A stretch of 12,167 nt of DNA from an uncultured Alphaproteobacteria bacterium (GCA_910580155.1 CAJTWX010000054.1:1-12167), one strand, 5' to 3'. Shown: positions 1-7,446, counted from the first letter of the stretch. Translations and numbers: made by a program. Notes: generated from the sequence alone by a model not told the origin.

Positions 1-4
1 AAAA

Positions 5-598
5 ATGAAAAAAGCAGCAAACGTCAAAGAATTTGTAGAACGCATAGATGCAACGAAGAAGGTTAATCCGAAAGATTTGTCTTCTGACCAAGACCTCACG
101 ATTGCGATTATGAATTTGATATCGATTGAGGAGCATTTGGTGTTTTCGGGAGCTAAAACCGGCAAGACCTCGTTTTATGATTTGATTGAGGACGTGCGGG
201 AGACGCGCAAGAAGCTGATGCTCAAGATTATTCCGAGTTATGAGGGCGAGGTTTGGTGTATTTCGAAGCACTTACTGGCGTCTTCGATGCGGCTGATGGA
301 AGTGGGGACGAAGCAGCAGAGTCTGGGCAACAAGGAGCAGGCGTATGATTTGTTTAACAAAGCGTATGATTTGTATTGCCTGTTTTGGGGTTTGAATATG
401 AATATGCTTGATGTTTCGGAGATGAAGTGGCTGGAGGACAGCGCTGAGGACATTAAGCGGATTAGCGAGAAGGTGAATGCGGCGGCGCCGGTAGCGGAGG
501 TTTCCGAGGTTAAGGCTGAGGCGGCGGCGGAGCCGAAGACAGCATTTAGTAAGATGAAGGCCTTTGTGCGCAAGGCCGTTGATTGTTGCATTGAGTAG
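5..598 (+). CDS. Conserved-looking hypothetical protein, helical, 197 aa
   Basis: I do not recognise this family. The product has no signal peptide and no membrane segment, so it is probably cytoplasmic. It looks mostly alpha-helical: residues 1-155 alternate charged and hydrophobic residues, with a stretch around 105-130 (QSLGNKEQAYDLFNKAYDLY) that resembles a single TPR-like helix pair. An Ala/Glu/Val-rich low-complexity linker follows (about 158-180), then a short basic amphipathic tail ending in a Cys pair (DCCIE). The start is the first ATG, but only four bases lie upstream, so no ribosome binding site can be checked and a longer N terminus outside the window is possible. It is transcribed alone and ends in a clear hairpin terminator at 612-634. 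Codon use is rich in GC-ending codons, unlike the accessory half of the window. It is real as a coding region; function is unknown. Confidence 0.75.
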   Translation: MKKAANVKEFVERIDATKKVNPKDLSSDQDLTIAIMNLISIEEHLVFSGAKTGKTSFYDLIEDVRETRKKLMLKIIPSYEGEVWCISKHLLASSMRLMEVGTKQQSLGNKEQAYDLFNKAYDLYCLFWGLNMNMLDVSEMKWLEDSAEDIKRISEKVNAAAPVAEVSEVKAEAAAEPKTAFSKMKAFVRKAVDCCIE

Positions 599-610
599 AA
601 CGATTAATAT

Positions 611-635
611 AAGCGGCGATAAAGCCGCTTTTTTA
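611..635 (+). terminator. Rho-independent terminator of the 197-aa gene
   Basis: The sequence AGCGGC (612-617), loop GATAAA and GCCGCT (624-629) forms a six-base-pair GC-rich stem followed directly by a T run. It starts 13 nt after the stop codon at 598. Confidence 0.85.
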
Positions 636-642
636 TTGTATT

Positions 643-677
643 GAAAAAACCCCGCGTCTAAAAAGATGCAGGGTTTT
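643..677 (-). terminator. Rho-independent terminator of the lipoprotein gene
   Basis: Read on the minus strand, AAAACCC with further GC and GA pairs folds across a six-base loop (659-664) against a matching GGGTTTT arm (646-677 in all, one mismatch and one G-T wobble). It is followed by six Ts. It lies 24 nt beyond the stop of the minus-strand gene at 701 and faces the plus-strand terminator at 611, so the two convergent genes have back-to-back terminators. Confidence 0.8.
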
Positions 678-700
678 GATTTGAGTTTCGAGCGGGAGAG

Positions 701-1210
701 CTATTTGCGATATTTTATCTCTCCGGCAGGAAGGTTTCTGTACGAATTCGGTTTAATCTTGGTGCCGTTATGTTTCGGATCACCGTAAAACACGAATTCG
801 TGGAACTTGCCGTTTTTCTCCTGTCCCTGAATCCATACCGTGCATTTGTTGTCTGAAATGACGCGGAACTTACCAGCCTGATTTTTCCAGAGACCGAAGC
901 TGGCGGGAATGGTGTAGGTGAACGTGTCGCCGTTAGCATAGCTGAACTTCACTTGGATGGGCGCGGCATAGGGCGTTTTCTCGTTGTAGTTCACTACTAC
1001 TGAAGCTGCCGGCGAGGCGGTCGGGGCGTTGAAGTAATGATACTTCTTGGCAGTTTTGAGGTCAACAGCCTGAGCGTTGTGCTGCGGCTGGTAGACTTCT
1101 TTTTTGACGGGAGCCGGTGCGGGAGCTTCTGCGACTTTCTTCTCTTCGTTACACGAAGCGCACATACTTGCGATTGCTACAATTGCAAGCATTCCGAAAA
1201 ACTTTTTCAT
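701..1210 (-). CDS. Small secreted or lipid-anchored envelope protein, 169 aa
   Basis: The N terminus is a typical export signal: MKKFF, a hydrophobic core LAIVAIASM (about residues 8-16), then CASC with Cys20 as the likely lipidated residue. The lipobox is imperfect because the -3 position is Cys instead of Leu, so cleavage by signal peptidase I is an alternative. After it comes an Ala/Pro/Lys-rich tether (residues 28-40), usual for envelope lipoproteins, then a domain of about 110 residues with alternating hydrophobic residues that suggests a beta-rich fold (VVVNYNEKTPYAAPIQVKF onward). I do not recognise the domain. The gene stands alone: its own promoter is at 1260-1288 and its terminator at 643-677. 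Probable location is the periplasm or an envelope membrane; function is unknown. Confidence 0.8.
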   Translation of the reverse strand: MKKFFGMLAIVAIASMCASCNEEKKVAEAPAPAPVKKEVYQPQHNAQAVDLKTAKKYHYFNAPTASPAASVVVNYNEKTPYAAPIQVKFSYANGDTFTYTIPASFGLWKNQAGKFRVISDNKCTVWIQGQEKNGKFHEFVFYGDPKHNGTKIKPNSYRNLPAGEIKYRK

Positions 1211-1259
1211 ACTTGTAGAGATTAGAATAGTTAGACATAAAGTTAGTTAATGTAACTCT

Positions 1260-1288
1260 CGTATAACATAGAAAAAGTTTTTTGTCAA
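1260..1288 (-). promoter_or_regulatory. Sigma70-type promoter of the lipoprotein gene
   Basis: On the minus strand a perfect -35 box TTGACA (1283-1288) is followed after exactly 17 nt by TATACG (1260-1265). The expected start of transcription near 1253 leaves a leader of about 43 nt before the ATG at 1210. There is no other gene start that it could serve. Confidence 0.7.
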
Positions 1289-1302
1289 ATGTTTTTGACA
1301 GA

Positions 1303-1383
1303 TTATTTTCATCCTCTCCCTGTCCCCTCCCCTCAAGGGTGGTGAAACGCAGACATCAGGGGAGAAGATCAGGCTGAAAATAA
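1303..1383. repeat. 81-bp element with terminal inverted repeats (MITE- or BIME-like)
   Basis: TTATTTTCA at 1303-1311 is the exact reverse complement of TGAAAATAA at 1375-1383, and the match continues for three more pairs (CCT/AGG) after one mismatch. The interior is strongly pyrimidine-biased and GC-rich (TCTCCCTGTCCCCTCCCCT), with further dyads CTCCCCT/AGGGGAG and CCCT/AGGG. The right arm touches the marC stop codon. It may serve as a transcript end for the nrd-marC operon, although no good T run follows on the minus strand. No second copy is seen in this window. Confidence 0.5.
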
Positions 1384-1986
1384 CTAGCGGATAGAATGTA
1401 CGAGGACTGCAACGTTCGTGATGAAGAGTTTAACCGACATTGCCAGCAACACCATACCGAAAAACTTTTTCAAGACATAAATTGTCGCATTACTCAAGTG
1501 CTTTTTCAAAAAGCGTGAGAGACGGATGGTTGCATAGATGCACAGACAGACGCAGCAAACGGCTAGCAATACATTAACATCAGAATATTGCGAGCGGATG
1601 GATAACAGAGTTGTCAATGCCCCAGCACCTACAAACAGCGGAAATACAACCGGCACGAACGTTGCATCGCAAGAAATATCGGCTCCTTCACGAAACAGAC
1701 TGACATCCAAAATCATCTCAATACTGAACAAAAACAATATGAGCGAACCGGCAATCGCAAACGATGAGATATCCAGCCCGAACAGACGCAAAAACGCTTC
1801 GCCGGCATAAAAGAACGATACCAGCAAAATCAGCGAATATATTGAAGCACGTGTGGCTCCGATTTTCACACCTTTGTTTTGCATATTCAAGATAATCGGC
1901 AAATTGCCGGGGACATCTGTTATTGCAAACAATACTACAAATGCACTTAAGAACTCACGCAAGCTAAAATCTGCAAAAAAACTCAT
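1384..1986 (-). CDS. MarC/UPF0056 family inner-membrane protein, 200 aa
   Basis: The protein has six hydrophobic segments at about residues 11-31, 46-66, 72-94, 108-130, 138-156 and 172-196, the layout of the MarC family (about 200-220 aa). Family signatures seen are DVPGNLPI (24-31, usually DPxGNxP), SSFAIAGSLILFL (74-86) and VFPLFVGAGALTTLLSIR (114-131). The usual GPGA of the last motif reads GAGA here, a conservative departure. MarC was once linked to multiple antibiotic resistance, but that role was not upheld and the transported substrate, if any, is unknown. The start ATG at 1986 has GAGG six nt upstream. It lies 21 nt after the nrdB stop on the same strand with no terminator between, so it is probably the last gene of the nrdAB operon; a functional link to nucleotide reduction is not known. 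Confidence 0.88.
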   Translation of the reverse strand: MSFFADFSLREFLSAFVVLFAITDVPGNLPIILNMQNKGVKIGATRASIYSLILLVSFFYAGEAFLRLFGLDISSFAIAGSLILFLFSIEMILDVSLFREGADISCDATFVPVVFPLFVGAGALTTLLSIRSQYSDVNVLLAVCCVCLCIYATIRLSRFLKKHLSNATIYVLKKFFGMVLLAMSVKLFITNVAVLVHSIR

Positions 1987-2007
1987 TTTTTCCTCTTATT
2001 TTCTTAA

Positions 2008-3042
2008 TTAAATTTCATCCCAGCCTTCGACTGCCGTGCTTTGGTTGTATGACGACACGTTGGCCTCAAAAAAGTTCCCTTTAACATTGCCCTCACCGTT
2101 CGTATCAGCAACTTTTTCAAGCTGCTTATAAGGATTTTGGTCATAGCCTTTATAGCGCGGTTCAAGACCGATATCTTTTAAGCGCTTATTGGCAATAAAT
2201 TTCGTATATTCCTCAATCGTCTTTTCGGTGATGCCGATAATATTATGCCCGATGATGTGGTTGCTCCACGCAATTTCCTGCTCGACGGCTTTGTCAAACA
2301 TCGCGTATATCTCGTCTATGTTAAAAAATCCGGAATTTTCTTTCATAATATCTTTTATCATATTCGCAAATATCACACAGTGGGTCAGCTCGTCACGGTT
2401 GATGTATTTTATTTCGTCGGCCGTTCCTATCATCAGGCTGCGGGAGGCGAGGTTATAAAAGAAGTTAAAGCCATTATAAAAGTACACCCCCTCAAGCAAG
2501 TAGTTTGCAATCAAGACGCGGGCAAAGTTCACATCGCTCTTATTATCAATAAAGTTTTGATAAATTTCGGCGATGTATTTATTACGCTCAAGCAAAACCT
2601 TATCCTCGCGCCATTTCTCATATATTTCGGCACGTTTGGCAGCCGGAATAATGCTCTCAATAATATAAGCATAACTTTGCGAATGTACAGCCTCCTGATA
2701 GGTTTGGATGGCCAAAATCAAATTTACCTCGGGAGCAGTGATGTATTCGCTGATGTTCGGCAGATTGTTCGTCTGGATACTATCCAAAAACACCAAAAAC
2801 GACAATATGCCATCGTATGCCGTTTTTTCTGAAACGGTCAACTCTTCATAAGCGCGCTTATCATCAAACAGCGACACTTTTTCGGGAATCCAGAAATTCT
2901 CCATCATCAGGCGATAAACCTTATTTGCCCACTGGTATTTGACGTTATTTAGGTTAAACAGATTGGTGACATTGCCGCCTATCATCCGGCGGTTAATAAT
3001 TTCATCATTTCCGTTTATATTAAAAAGCTTTTTTCTCTGCAT
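2008..3042 (-). CDS. nrdB: Class Ia ribonucleoside-diphosphate reductase, beta subunit (radical-generating R2)
   Basis: This small subunit carries the diiron-tyrosyl radical that starts reduction of ribonucleotides to deoxyribonucleotides for DNA synthesis; it works as a dimer with NrdA in the cytoplasm. All six metal ligands of the family are visible in order: Asp87 (FLDSIQ), Glu117 and His120 (QEAVHSQSY), Glu184 (LLEGVYFY), Glu218 and His221 (RDELTH). The radical tyrosine is Tyr124, four residues after His120 as in E. coli Tyr122, so this is not the Phe-bearing class Ic type. The C-terminal tail after residue 325 is flexible-looking and holds a Tyr (332), as expected for the NrdA-docking peptide and radical relay. 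At 344 residues it is slightly shorter than E. coli NrdB. The ATG at 3042 is preceded by AGGAG at good spacing. It starts 10 nt after the nrdA stop, so the two are translated from one message. Confidence 0.96.
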   Translation of the reverse strand: MQRKKLFNINGNDEIINRRMIGGNVTNLFNLNNVKYQWANKVYRLMMENFWIPEKVSLFDDKRAYEELTVSEKTAYDGILSFLVFLDSIQTNNLPNISEYITAPEVNLILAIQTYQEAVHSQSYAYIIESIIPAAKRAEIYEKWREDKVLLERNKYIAEIYQNFIDNKSDVNFARVLIANYLLEGVYFYNGFNFFYNLASRSLMIGTADEIKYINRDELTHCVIFANMIKDIMKENSGFFNIDEIYAMFDKAVEQEIAWSNHIIGHNIIGITEKTIEEYTKFIANKRLKDIGLEPRYKGYDQNPYKQLEKVADTNGEGNVKGNFFEANVSSYNQSTAVEGWDEI

Positions 3043-3052
3043 TTTCTTACTC

Positions 3053-5332
3053 CTATCCGGCGCAGCTGACGCATTCGCTCTTTTCCAAGCTTGAGCCGTC
3101 TTTTTGTATGGTTCTGGTGTAATAAAGGGTTTTAATGTCTTTTTTCCACGCGCTCATAATCGTGTTATAAATATCCAGCGCGCGGATATTACGGTTCAGG
3201 TTATACATCAGCTCAATCGAAATACCGGTATCAATCCACTTATTGATATGAGACATAACATCAACCACCACTTCCTGATTGATGTTGCGGTTTTCCTGAT
3301 AAAACCAGAATTTATCACGGATATACGGCGGGCAATTCGGGATAGAACCTTTGCCGTGCGTTTCTACAAAAAACTTGCTGTATACCGGCAAAACCGACGC
3401 CGAACACCCCTGTATCAGCGAAGAACTGGTGTTAGGCGCAATTGCGGTTATCTGGCTGTTACGGATACCGTATTTCTGTAAATCGGCAAAAACTGCATTC
3501 CATCCGGCAGTTTGCTTGGCGTTTTTGTTAAACCAGATTTGGTCGTGCCCCAAAATTATCCCCCTGCTCCAGTCCGAACCATCATAAGCGCCGAATGTTC
3601 CTTTTGCCTTTGCCAAATCTATTGAGGCGCGGATACAATAAAGCGCGATTTTCTCAAACAGCTCATCAACATAGTTTGCTGACATAATATACGGGATATT
3701 GTTTTTGGCAAGCATATCAGCCAAGCCCATTGCCCCGACGCCGATGGTGCGGTAACGCTGGTTATGCTGCTGCCCCTCAAGCACCGGTACGCGTGTAAAG
3801 TCTATCGCGTTATCCAACAGGCGGACGGAAGTTTCGCAAACGCTTTGCAGCTCTTCGTCGCTGTCAATATTCGCAAGGTTTATGGACACCAAGTTGCAGA
3901 CGTGTACAAGCCCTTCTTCAGCCGTACGCACGACTTTGCCGTTTGAAAGCGTATCTTCGTTAATATGACTCGGGCGGACGTTACTATGCGACTCGGTACA
4001 GAGGTTGGTGCCGACAATCACACCGTCGTGCTTGTTCGGATTATATTTATTGAGTGTATCCTTAAATGCAATATACGGCATACCGGTTTCTATCTGCGAG
4101 CGCATTACTTTTTTTAACAGCTCTTTGGCGGGATAGAATTTATATAGCTCCAGCTTACCGAACGATGCTTCAAGATATAGCTGATTATAGGCTTTTTCAA
4201 ACTCTTTGCCCCAGAGGTTTGCAAGCTCGATGCCGTATTTGGAACGAACTTCGTGCGGGTCTACCATCAGCCAATCTTCATTATGCTCGACTTTTTGCAT
4301 AAACAAATCCGGCACAATCACCTGTGGAAAGAGGTCATAGGCCTTCATCCGCTGGTCACCGTTTTCGGTACGCAGCTCCAAAAAGTCTTCAATATCCAAA
4401 TGCCACATATCCAAAGAAACAGTCACCGCCCCTTTACGCTTGCCCTGCTGATTTACCGCTACTGCCGTATCGTTCAAAATGCGTATCCACGGGATAACGC
4501 CGCCGGAGGAATTTTTGATGCCTTTAATACGAGCGCCTTTTGCCCGCACACGCGAGATGTTTACCCCTACCCCGCCGCCAAATTTGGAGATGGCAGACAC
4601 TTGGTCAATCACATAAAAAATCGACTCGCGACTGTCATCCATCGCCGTTATAAAACACGAGCTTAGGTTGCCGTTCGGACGGCGCAAATTCATCAGCAAG
4701 GGCGTTCCCAACGAGATTTTACGATTGGCAAGTTTCTCATAGGTATCTTTAACTTTGGCCATACGGGTCGCTTTGTCTTCGTTTTGCTCAATTAAAAGCG
4801 CGATGGAAAGGAACATATCCTGCGGCAACTCGACAATCTTGTCATCATATTCGCAAAGGTAGCGTTTCAGCAACAGGTTTGCACCGGCATAGTCATATAC
4901 AAAATCAAACTCGGGGTTAATAAAACCAGCAGCTTCGGCAATCTCACGTTCTGAATATTTTTCTGTTATTACAGAGCTATATACACCATTCTTCACAGCA
5001 TAGTTTAAGAATTTAGCATAATCATACGGCGGAGTGTTTTTGGGCATATTGCGATTAAGTGAGGCTTGTTTATAAAGCGCAAGCATTTTCATCCGGCCGG
5101 CAACATTTTTCCACTCCGGCTCCTCGACCGAAGTTAAGCTTAATACATTCATTGTCAGCGCATTAAACAAATCTTTGGTTGTCATATTGTCTTTAAGATA
5201 ATCATCAAGATTTTCGAGCGGCTTTTGTGCATTCAATGGAAAACCTTTGCAAACATCGTTTAACAGCTTTTCAAGCTTAAAAATCGAAAATTCCTGCGTT
5301 GTAGCATTGCGTTTTATCAGGTTTAGTGCCAT
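3053..5332 (-). CDS. nrdA: Class Ia ribonucleoside-diphosphate reductase, alpha subunit (catalytic R1)
   Basis: This is the catalytic and allosteric subunit of oxygen-dependent ribonucleotide reductase. An ATP-cone regulatory domain occupies about residues 1-92 (LIKRNATTQEF in place of the common KRDG), followed by the ten-stranded barrel. Active-site residues are visible: the redox pair Cys226 (NLSSCF) and Cys479 (VHVCNL), the radical Cys445 with Asn443 and Glu447 (TNLCTES), and the radical-transfer pair Tyr737-Tyr738 (TLYYTRT). The C-terminal swinging arm ends ECVSCAG, with Cys754 and Cys757 for re-reduction by thioredoxin or glutaredoxin. At 759 residues it is full length (E. coli 761). 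The ATG at 5332 has a strong GGGGGA site five nt upstream. A sigma70-like promoter lies at 5369-5397, and nrdB and the marC-like gene follow on the same strand. I see no NrdR-box pair in the upstream region. Confidence 0.97.
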   Translation of the reverse strand: MALNLIKRNATTQEFSIFKLEKLLNDVCKGFPLNAQKPLENLDDYLKDNMTTKDLFNALTMNVLSLTSVEEPEWKNVAGRMKMLALYKQASLNRNMPKNTPPYDYAKFLNYAVKNGVYSSVITEKYSEREIAEAAGFINPEFDFVYDYAGANLLLKRYLCEYDDKIVELPQDMFLSIALLIEQNEDKATRMAKVKDTYEKLANRKISLGTPLLMNLRRPNGNLSSCFITAMDDSRESIFYVIDQVSAISKFGGGVGVNISRVRAKGARIKGIKNSSGGVIPWIRILNDTAVAVNQQGKRKGAVTVSLDMWHLDIEDFLELRTENGDQRMKAYDLFPQVIVPDLFMQKVEHNEDWLMVDPHEVRSKYGIELANLWGKEFEKAYNQLYLEASFGKLELYKFYPAKELLKKVMRSQIETGMPYIAFKDTLNKYNPNKHDGVIVGTNLCTESHSNVRPSHINEDTLSNGKVVRTAEEGLVHVCNLVSINLANIDSDEELQSVCETSVRLLDNAIDFTRVPVLEGQQHNQRYRTIGVGAMGLADMLAKNNIPYIMSANYVDELFEKIALYCIRASIDLAKAKGTFGAYDGSDWSRGIILGHDQIWFNKNAKQTAGWNAVFADLQKYGIRNSQITAIAPNTSSSLIQGCSASVLPVYSKFFVETHGKGSIPNCPPYIRDKFWFYQENRNINQEVVVDVMSHINKWIDTGISIELMYNLNRNIRALDIYNTIMSAWKKDIKTLYYTRTIQKDGSSLEKSECVSCAG

Positions 5333-5368
5333 ATTGTCCCCCGTTTGGTTATCATCATTCTTTCCGGC

Positions 5369-5397
5369 AGTATAAGCAGGGGATTTTTCTGTGTAAA
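5369..5397 (-). promoter_or_regulatory. Promoter of the nrdA-nrdB-marC-like operon
   Basis: On the minus strand TTTACA (5392-5397) and TATACT (5369-5374) are separated by exactly 17 nt. The predicted transcript begins near 5362, leaving a leader of about 30 nt before the nrdA ATG. No clear palindrome matching a NrdR box overlaps it. Confidence 0.6.
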
Positions 5398-5441
5398 GAG
5401 GCGGTTTGAGTTATGCTAAAGATTTTTTCTTACTATAGCAA

Positions 5442-5468
5442 AACACCCTATATCCATATGATACAGGG
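5442..5468 (-). terminator. Probable terminator of the 139-aa membrane protein gene
   Basis: On the minus strand CCCTGTATC (5460-5468) pairs with GATATAGGG (5446-5454) across a five-base loop, nine pairs with one G-T wobble, followed by TGTTTTG. The T run is short, so termination may be partial. It begins 9 nt after the stop at 5477 and lies upstream of the nrdA promoter, insulating the nrd operon. Confidence 0.6.
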
Positions 5469-5476
5469 CGTAAAAA

Positions 5477-5896
5477 TTATTTTTTCTTAAAACCGGAGAT
5501 TATTCCCGCAAGCGGCTTATAGAGGAAATAATGCACGAAAAAGAATAACATAGCCGCGATGAAAGGTATTCCGTATCCCATAAGGATAGAAGAAACGAAT
5601 ATCATATACACAATTGTCCATTTCCAAGAATTCCAACATATCAGCAAGCCGATAATATAAATGACGATTGTCCAACCGAGAACGCCGCGGGCAATCAGGC
5701 TGATTTTGGACGGCACAGGCCTTTTATCCCAATCCCATTCTTTTTTAACAATCGAATAAATAAAGCTTATGAGCTGAATGATGCCTATCGTCAAACTAGC
5801 AGCAAAAAGGATAAACGCTACAACATCGTGCAAACCGATGCTCCAAGATGTTTCCTGTACAGCAGCTGCGGCTGCGTCAATTTCAGTGTTACACAT
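5477..5896 (-). CDS. Hypothetical small integral membrane protein, 139 aa
   Basis: I do not recognise the family. Hydrophobic segments at about residues 24-50, 72-90, 93-106 and 108-127 suggest three to four membrane helices. A short charged and aromatic loop, KKEWDWDKRP (51-60), follows the first helix, and the tail ends in a lysine cluster (GFKKK) that would favour a cytoplasmic C terminus. The N terminus (residues 2-18) is polar and Ala-rich with no cleavable signal. The chosen ATG at 5896 lacks a clear Shine-Dalgarno site, so the start is less certain than the frame. It appears monocistronic: the gene at 5332 has its own promoter, a terminator-like hairpin lies between them, and the upstream 300 nt hold no gene. 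Confidence 0.7.
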   Translation of the reverse strand: MCNTEIDAAAAAVQETSWSIGLHDVVAFILFAASLTIGIIQLISFIYSIVKKEWDWDKRPVPSKISLIARGVLGWTIVIYIIGLLICWNSWKWTIVYMIFVSSILMGYGIPFIAAMLFFFVHYFLYKPLAGIISGFKKK

Positions 5897-6204
5897 AATT
5901 TTTAGATTTTAGTTTATAATAATTTTATTGATATCATAATTTGAAAGTGAGCTTTTTATATAGGGATAATGTTATATTGTTAAGTTTATATTCGCTCTTA
6001 AGATTTTTTTCGGAGCTGTTTTTATTTTTTGAAGAATATTGCCTGTAAATTTTGCTTTATGTTTAAGTTTTTGGTTCATCCCCCTGCCCTAAACATTTTT
6101 TCAAATATTTTTCACAAACATTCAAAAAAATGCTTGCATTTATATTTTTTTTATTTTAGATATGTTTTTGTTCGTAAGCGGACACTTACCACAATATACA
6201 TTGT
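5897..6204. other. AT-rich intergenic region before tRNA-Gln
   Basis: No convincing gene is present. The stretch is very AT-rich with several T runs. A possible tRNA promoter is TTGCAT (6134-6139), 17 nt, then TAGATA (6157-6162), a weak -10 match. A small hairpin GTAAG/CTTAC (6174-6189) lies between it and the tRNA. On the other strand it must also hold the promoter of the 139-aa gene, but I see only weak TATAAA-like candidates. Confidence 0.4.
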
Positions 6205-6279
6205 TGGGGCGTCGCCAAGTGGTAAGGCATCGGCTTTTGGTGCCGACATTCGTTGGTTCGAATCCAGCCGCCCCAGCCA
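6205..6279 (+). tRNA. tRNA-Gln (anticodon UUG), CCA encoded
   Basis: The acceptor arm TGGGGCG (6205-6211) pairs perfectly with CGCCCCA (6269-6275), followed by discriminator G6276 and encoded CCA (6277-6279). The anticodon stem TCGGC/GCCGA (6230-6234, 6242-6246) encloses a seven-base loop with TTG at 6237-6239, reading CAA (and CAG by wobble). The T arm contains the standard GGTTCGAATCC. A strong terminator follows at 6288. The 3' end of this gene seems to be the attachment site used by the accessory DNA that begins here, and the tRNA has stayed intact. Confidence 0.97.
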
Positions 6280-6345
6280 CAGATTACAAAGGACGAGAAA
6301 TCGTCCTTTTTTCTTTTGTTTGCAAGCACTTAAGCTGGTTCGAAT
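6273..6345 (+). repeat. attL-like direct repeat: tRNA 3' end plus terminator, copy 1
   Basis: From CCAGCCACA (6273-6281) through the terminator hairpin to about 6345 the sequence matches 9977-10049. Identical blocks are CCAGCCACA, AAGGACGAG, AATCGTCC and TTTTTCTTT, with weaker similarity beyond. The spacing is collinear without gaps. The copies are clearly diverged, so this is an old duplication or the product of a different but related element. Confidence 0.6.
6288..6312 (+). terminator. Terminator of tRNA-Gln
   Basis: AAAGGACGA (6288-6296), a GAAA tetraloop and TCGTCCTTT (6301-6309) form a perfect nine-pair stem followed by a T run. Nine nt separate it from the tRNA CCA. Confidence 0.85.
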
Positions 6346-6386
6346 GTTTGGTATAAAATAAGCCATACCCCGGACAATCTTCGAAC
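6338..6386. repeat. Long imperfect inverted repeat just inside the island
   Basis: GTTCGAA (6338-6344) is the exact reverse complement of TTCGAAC (6380-6386). Inside it, GGTAT (6350-6354) matches ATACC (6365-6369), and flanking bases add partial pairing. The left arm lies in the decamer TGGTTCGAAT (6336-6345), which also occurs in the T arm of the tRNA-Gln gene (6254-6263). The right arm is part of ATCTTCGAACT, which recurs at 11802-11812. It could be a recombinase or accessory-factor site, or merely a hairpin at the 3' end of the restriction-modification transcript. Confidence 0.5.
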
Positions 6387-6429
6387 TAATTTTATCAAGA
6401 AGATAACAAAATCAAGGAGTTAGTAAGTT

Positions 6430-7446
6430 TTAAATTACATCACCGTATGGTAGTGATTTTATGTAATCTTCCATATACTGCCAATCTGGCTCGTATTCGT
6501 TTTTAGAATTATGTTTTGCAGGTAATTTTATCTCAGTATTAGCCAAAGTTTTTTTGCGCTTACGACCAAACGAAAATTTAGGGCGTTCTAAATCAAGCAA
6601 TGATACCAAAAACAATCCATTATATTTATTCAAATTATCATTGTAGCCCATTACTAAATTTACTGTAGCGATAAAATCTCTATCCATATAATTATTATAC
6701 CCAACAGCACCTTGACCATCGCAAATAAAAACTATACAATTTCCTTTACTAATATATTTTTTATCGTACGCACATCTAGACATAATACCATTTTCATCTT
6801 TTTTAGCTCCACAATAAAAAACATCCTCTCCTTCAGTCAATACTTCAGTTGAACTAACTTTCCCCGTTTCTAACTTAAATAATTGCCCCACTTTGAAGAA
6901 ATGCCAATTTTCAGTATTAATCATATCTTTTGGTGTTGTACTTTTAGTTTGTGGAATTTTAATTAAATGTTTTTTCATATATTTTTCAATATATTGCCAA
7001 TCTGGGATATATTGATTATTATCATCGAGTTTAGATGGTAAATAAATACTTGTTCTCTTTATCGAATCTACTACATAAGCCCTACCATAACAATATTTGT
7101 ATCTTTCTTTATTTAATAAGCATGTTATATATAAACCAGTCCATTGGTTGAGCCAATCAGCATATATCACAACTATATGGTCTCCGGCAACAAAAGGTTG
7201 TAATTGATAACTTACAGTTGCCGTTGTATCGCCAACAACTATAGCATTACCTTTTTCTATTTTAAGCTCTTTTGTATTTTTTATAAAACATTCAACGGAA
7301 TTGTTAGGTTCTGTTCTTGTCACATAAGGAATAGAATTTTCATCAAATGGCTTACAGATAATTAAATCTTCTTTTTTGTGAGCTTTTGCTTTTTTTATCA
7401 CATTAATAAGATTACCAAATTCAAATTTGTGTAAAATAATATCCAT
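6430..7446 (-). CDS. Type IIB (BcgI-like) restriction-modification specificity subunit, 338 aa
   Basis: This is the DNA-recognition partner of the nuclease-methyltransferase encoded just upstream. It is built from two similar halves, each a target-recognition domain ended by a shared helix motif. Half one ends LPSKLDDNNQYIPDWQYIEK (136-155); half two ends with LPAK (308-311) and PDWQYMEDYIK (320-330), 172 residues later. Two such domains predict a bipartite recognition site. Length (338) and the terminal ...YIKSLPYG stretch agree with BcgI B-type subunits (about 340 aa) and set it apart from longer type I HsdS proteins. The ATG at 7446 follows the stop of the upstream gene by 2 nt and has AGGAAG inside the end of that gene, so translation is coupled. 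The recognised DNA sequence cannot be read from the protein. The gene is much more AT-rich than the nrd operon. Confidence 0.82.
   Translation of the reverse strand: MDIILHKFEFGNLINVIKKAKAHKKEDLIICKPFDENSIPYVTRTEPNNSVECFIKNTKELKIEKGNAIVVGDTTATVSYQLQPFVAGDHIVVIYADWLNQWTGLYITCLLNKERYKYCYGRAYVVDSIKRTSIYLPSKLDDNNQYIPDWQYIEKYMKKHLIKIPQTKSTTPKDMINTENWHFFKVGQLFKLETGKVSSTEVLTEGEDVFYCGAKKDENGIMSRCAYDKKYISKGNCIVFICDGQGAVGYNNYMDRDFIATVNLVMGYNDNLNKYNGLFLVSLLDLERPKFSFGRKRKKTLANTEIKLPAKHNSKNEYEPDWQYMEDYIKSLPYGDVI

Noticed and set aside
238..591. Minus-strand open frame of 117 codons opposite the 197-aa gene
   Set aside because: It is antisense to a gene with good composition and its own terminator, has low-complexity Ser/Ala content and no ribosome binding site.
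2245..2832. Plus-strand open frame of 195 codons inside nrdB
   Set aside because: It lies fully antisense to nrdB, whose metal ligands and radical Tyr are all intact.
5333..5476. NrdR boxes upstream of nrdA
   Set aside because: I looked for a pair of ACAC(A/T)ATATAT-like palindromes and found none; the CACCCTATATCC dyad at 5446-5468 is better explained as the terminator of the neighbouring gene.
6029..6361. Plus-strand open frame across the tRNA region
   Set aside because: It reads through the tRNA-Gln gene and its terminator and begins with TTG without a ribosome site.
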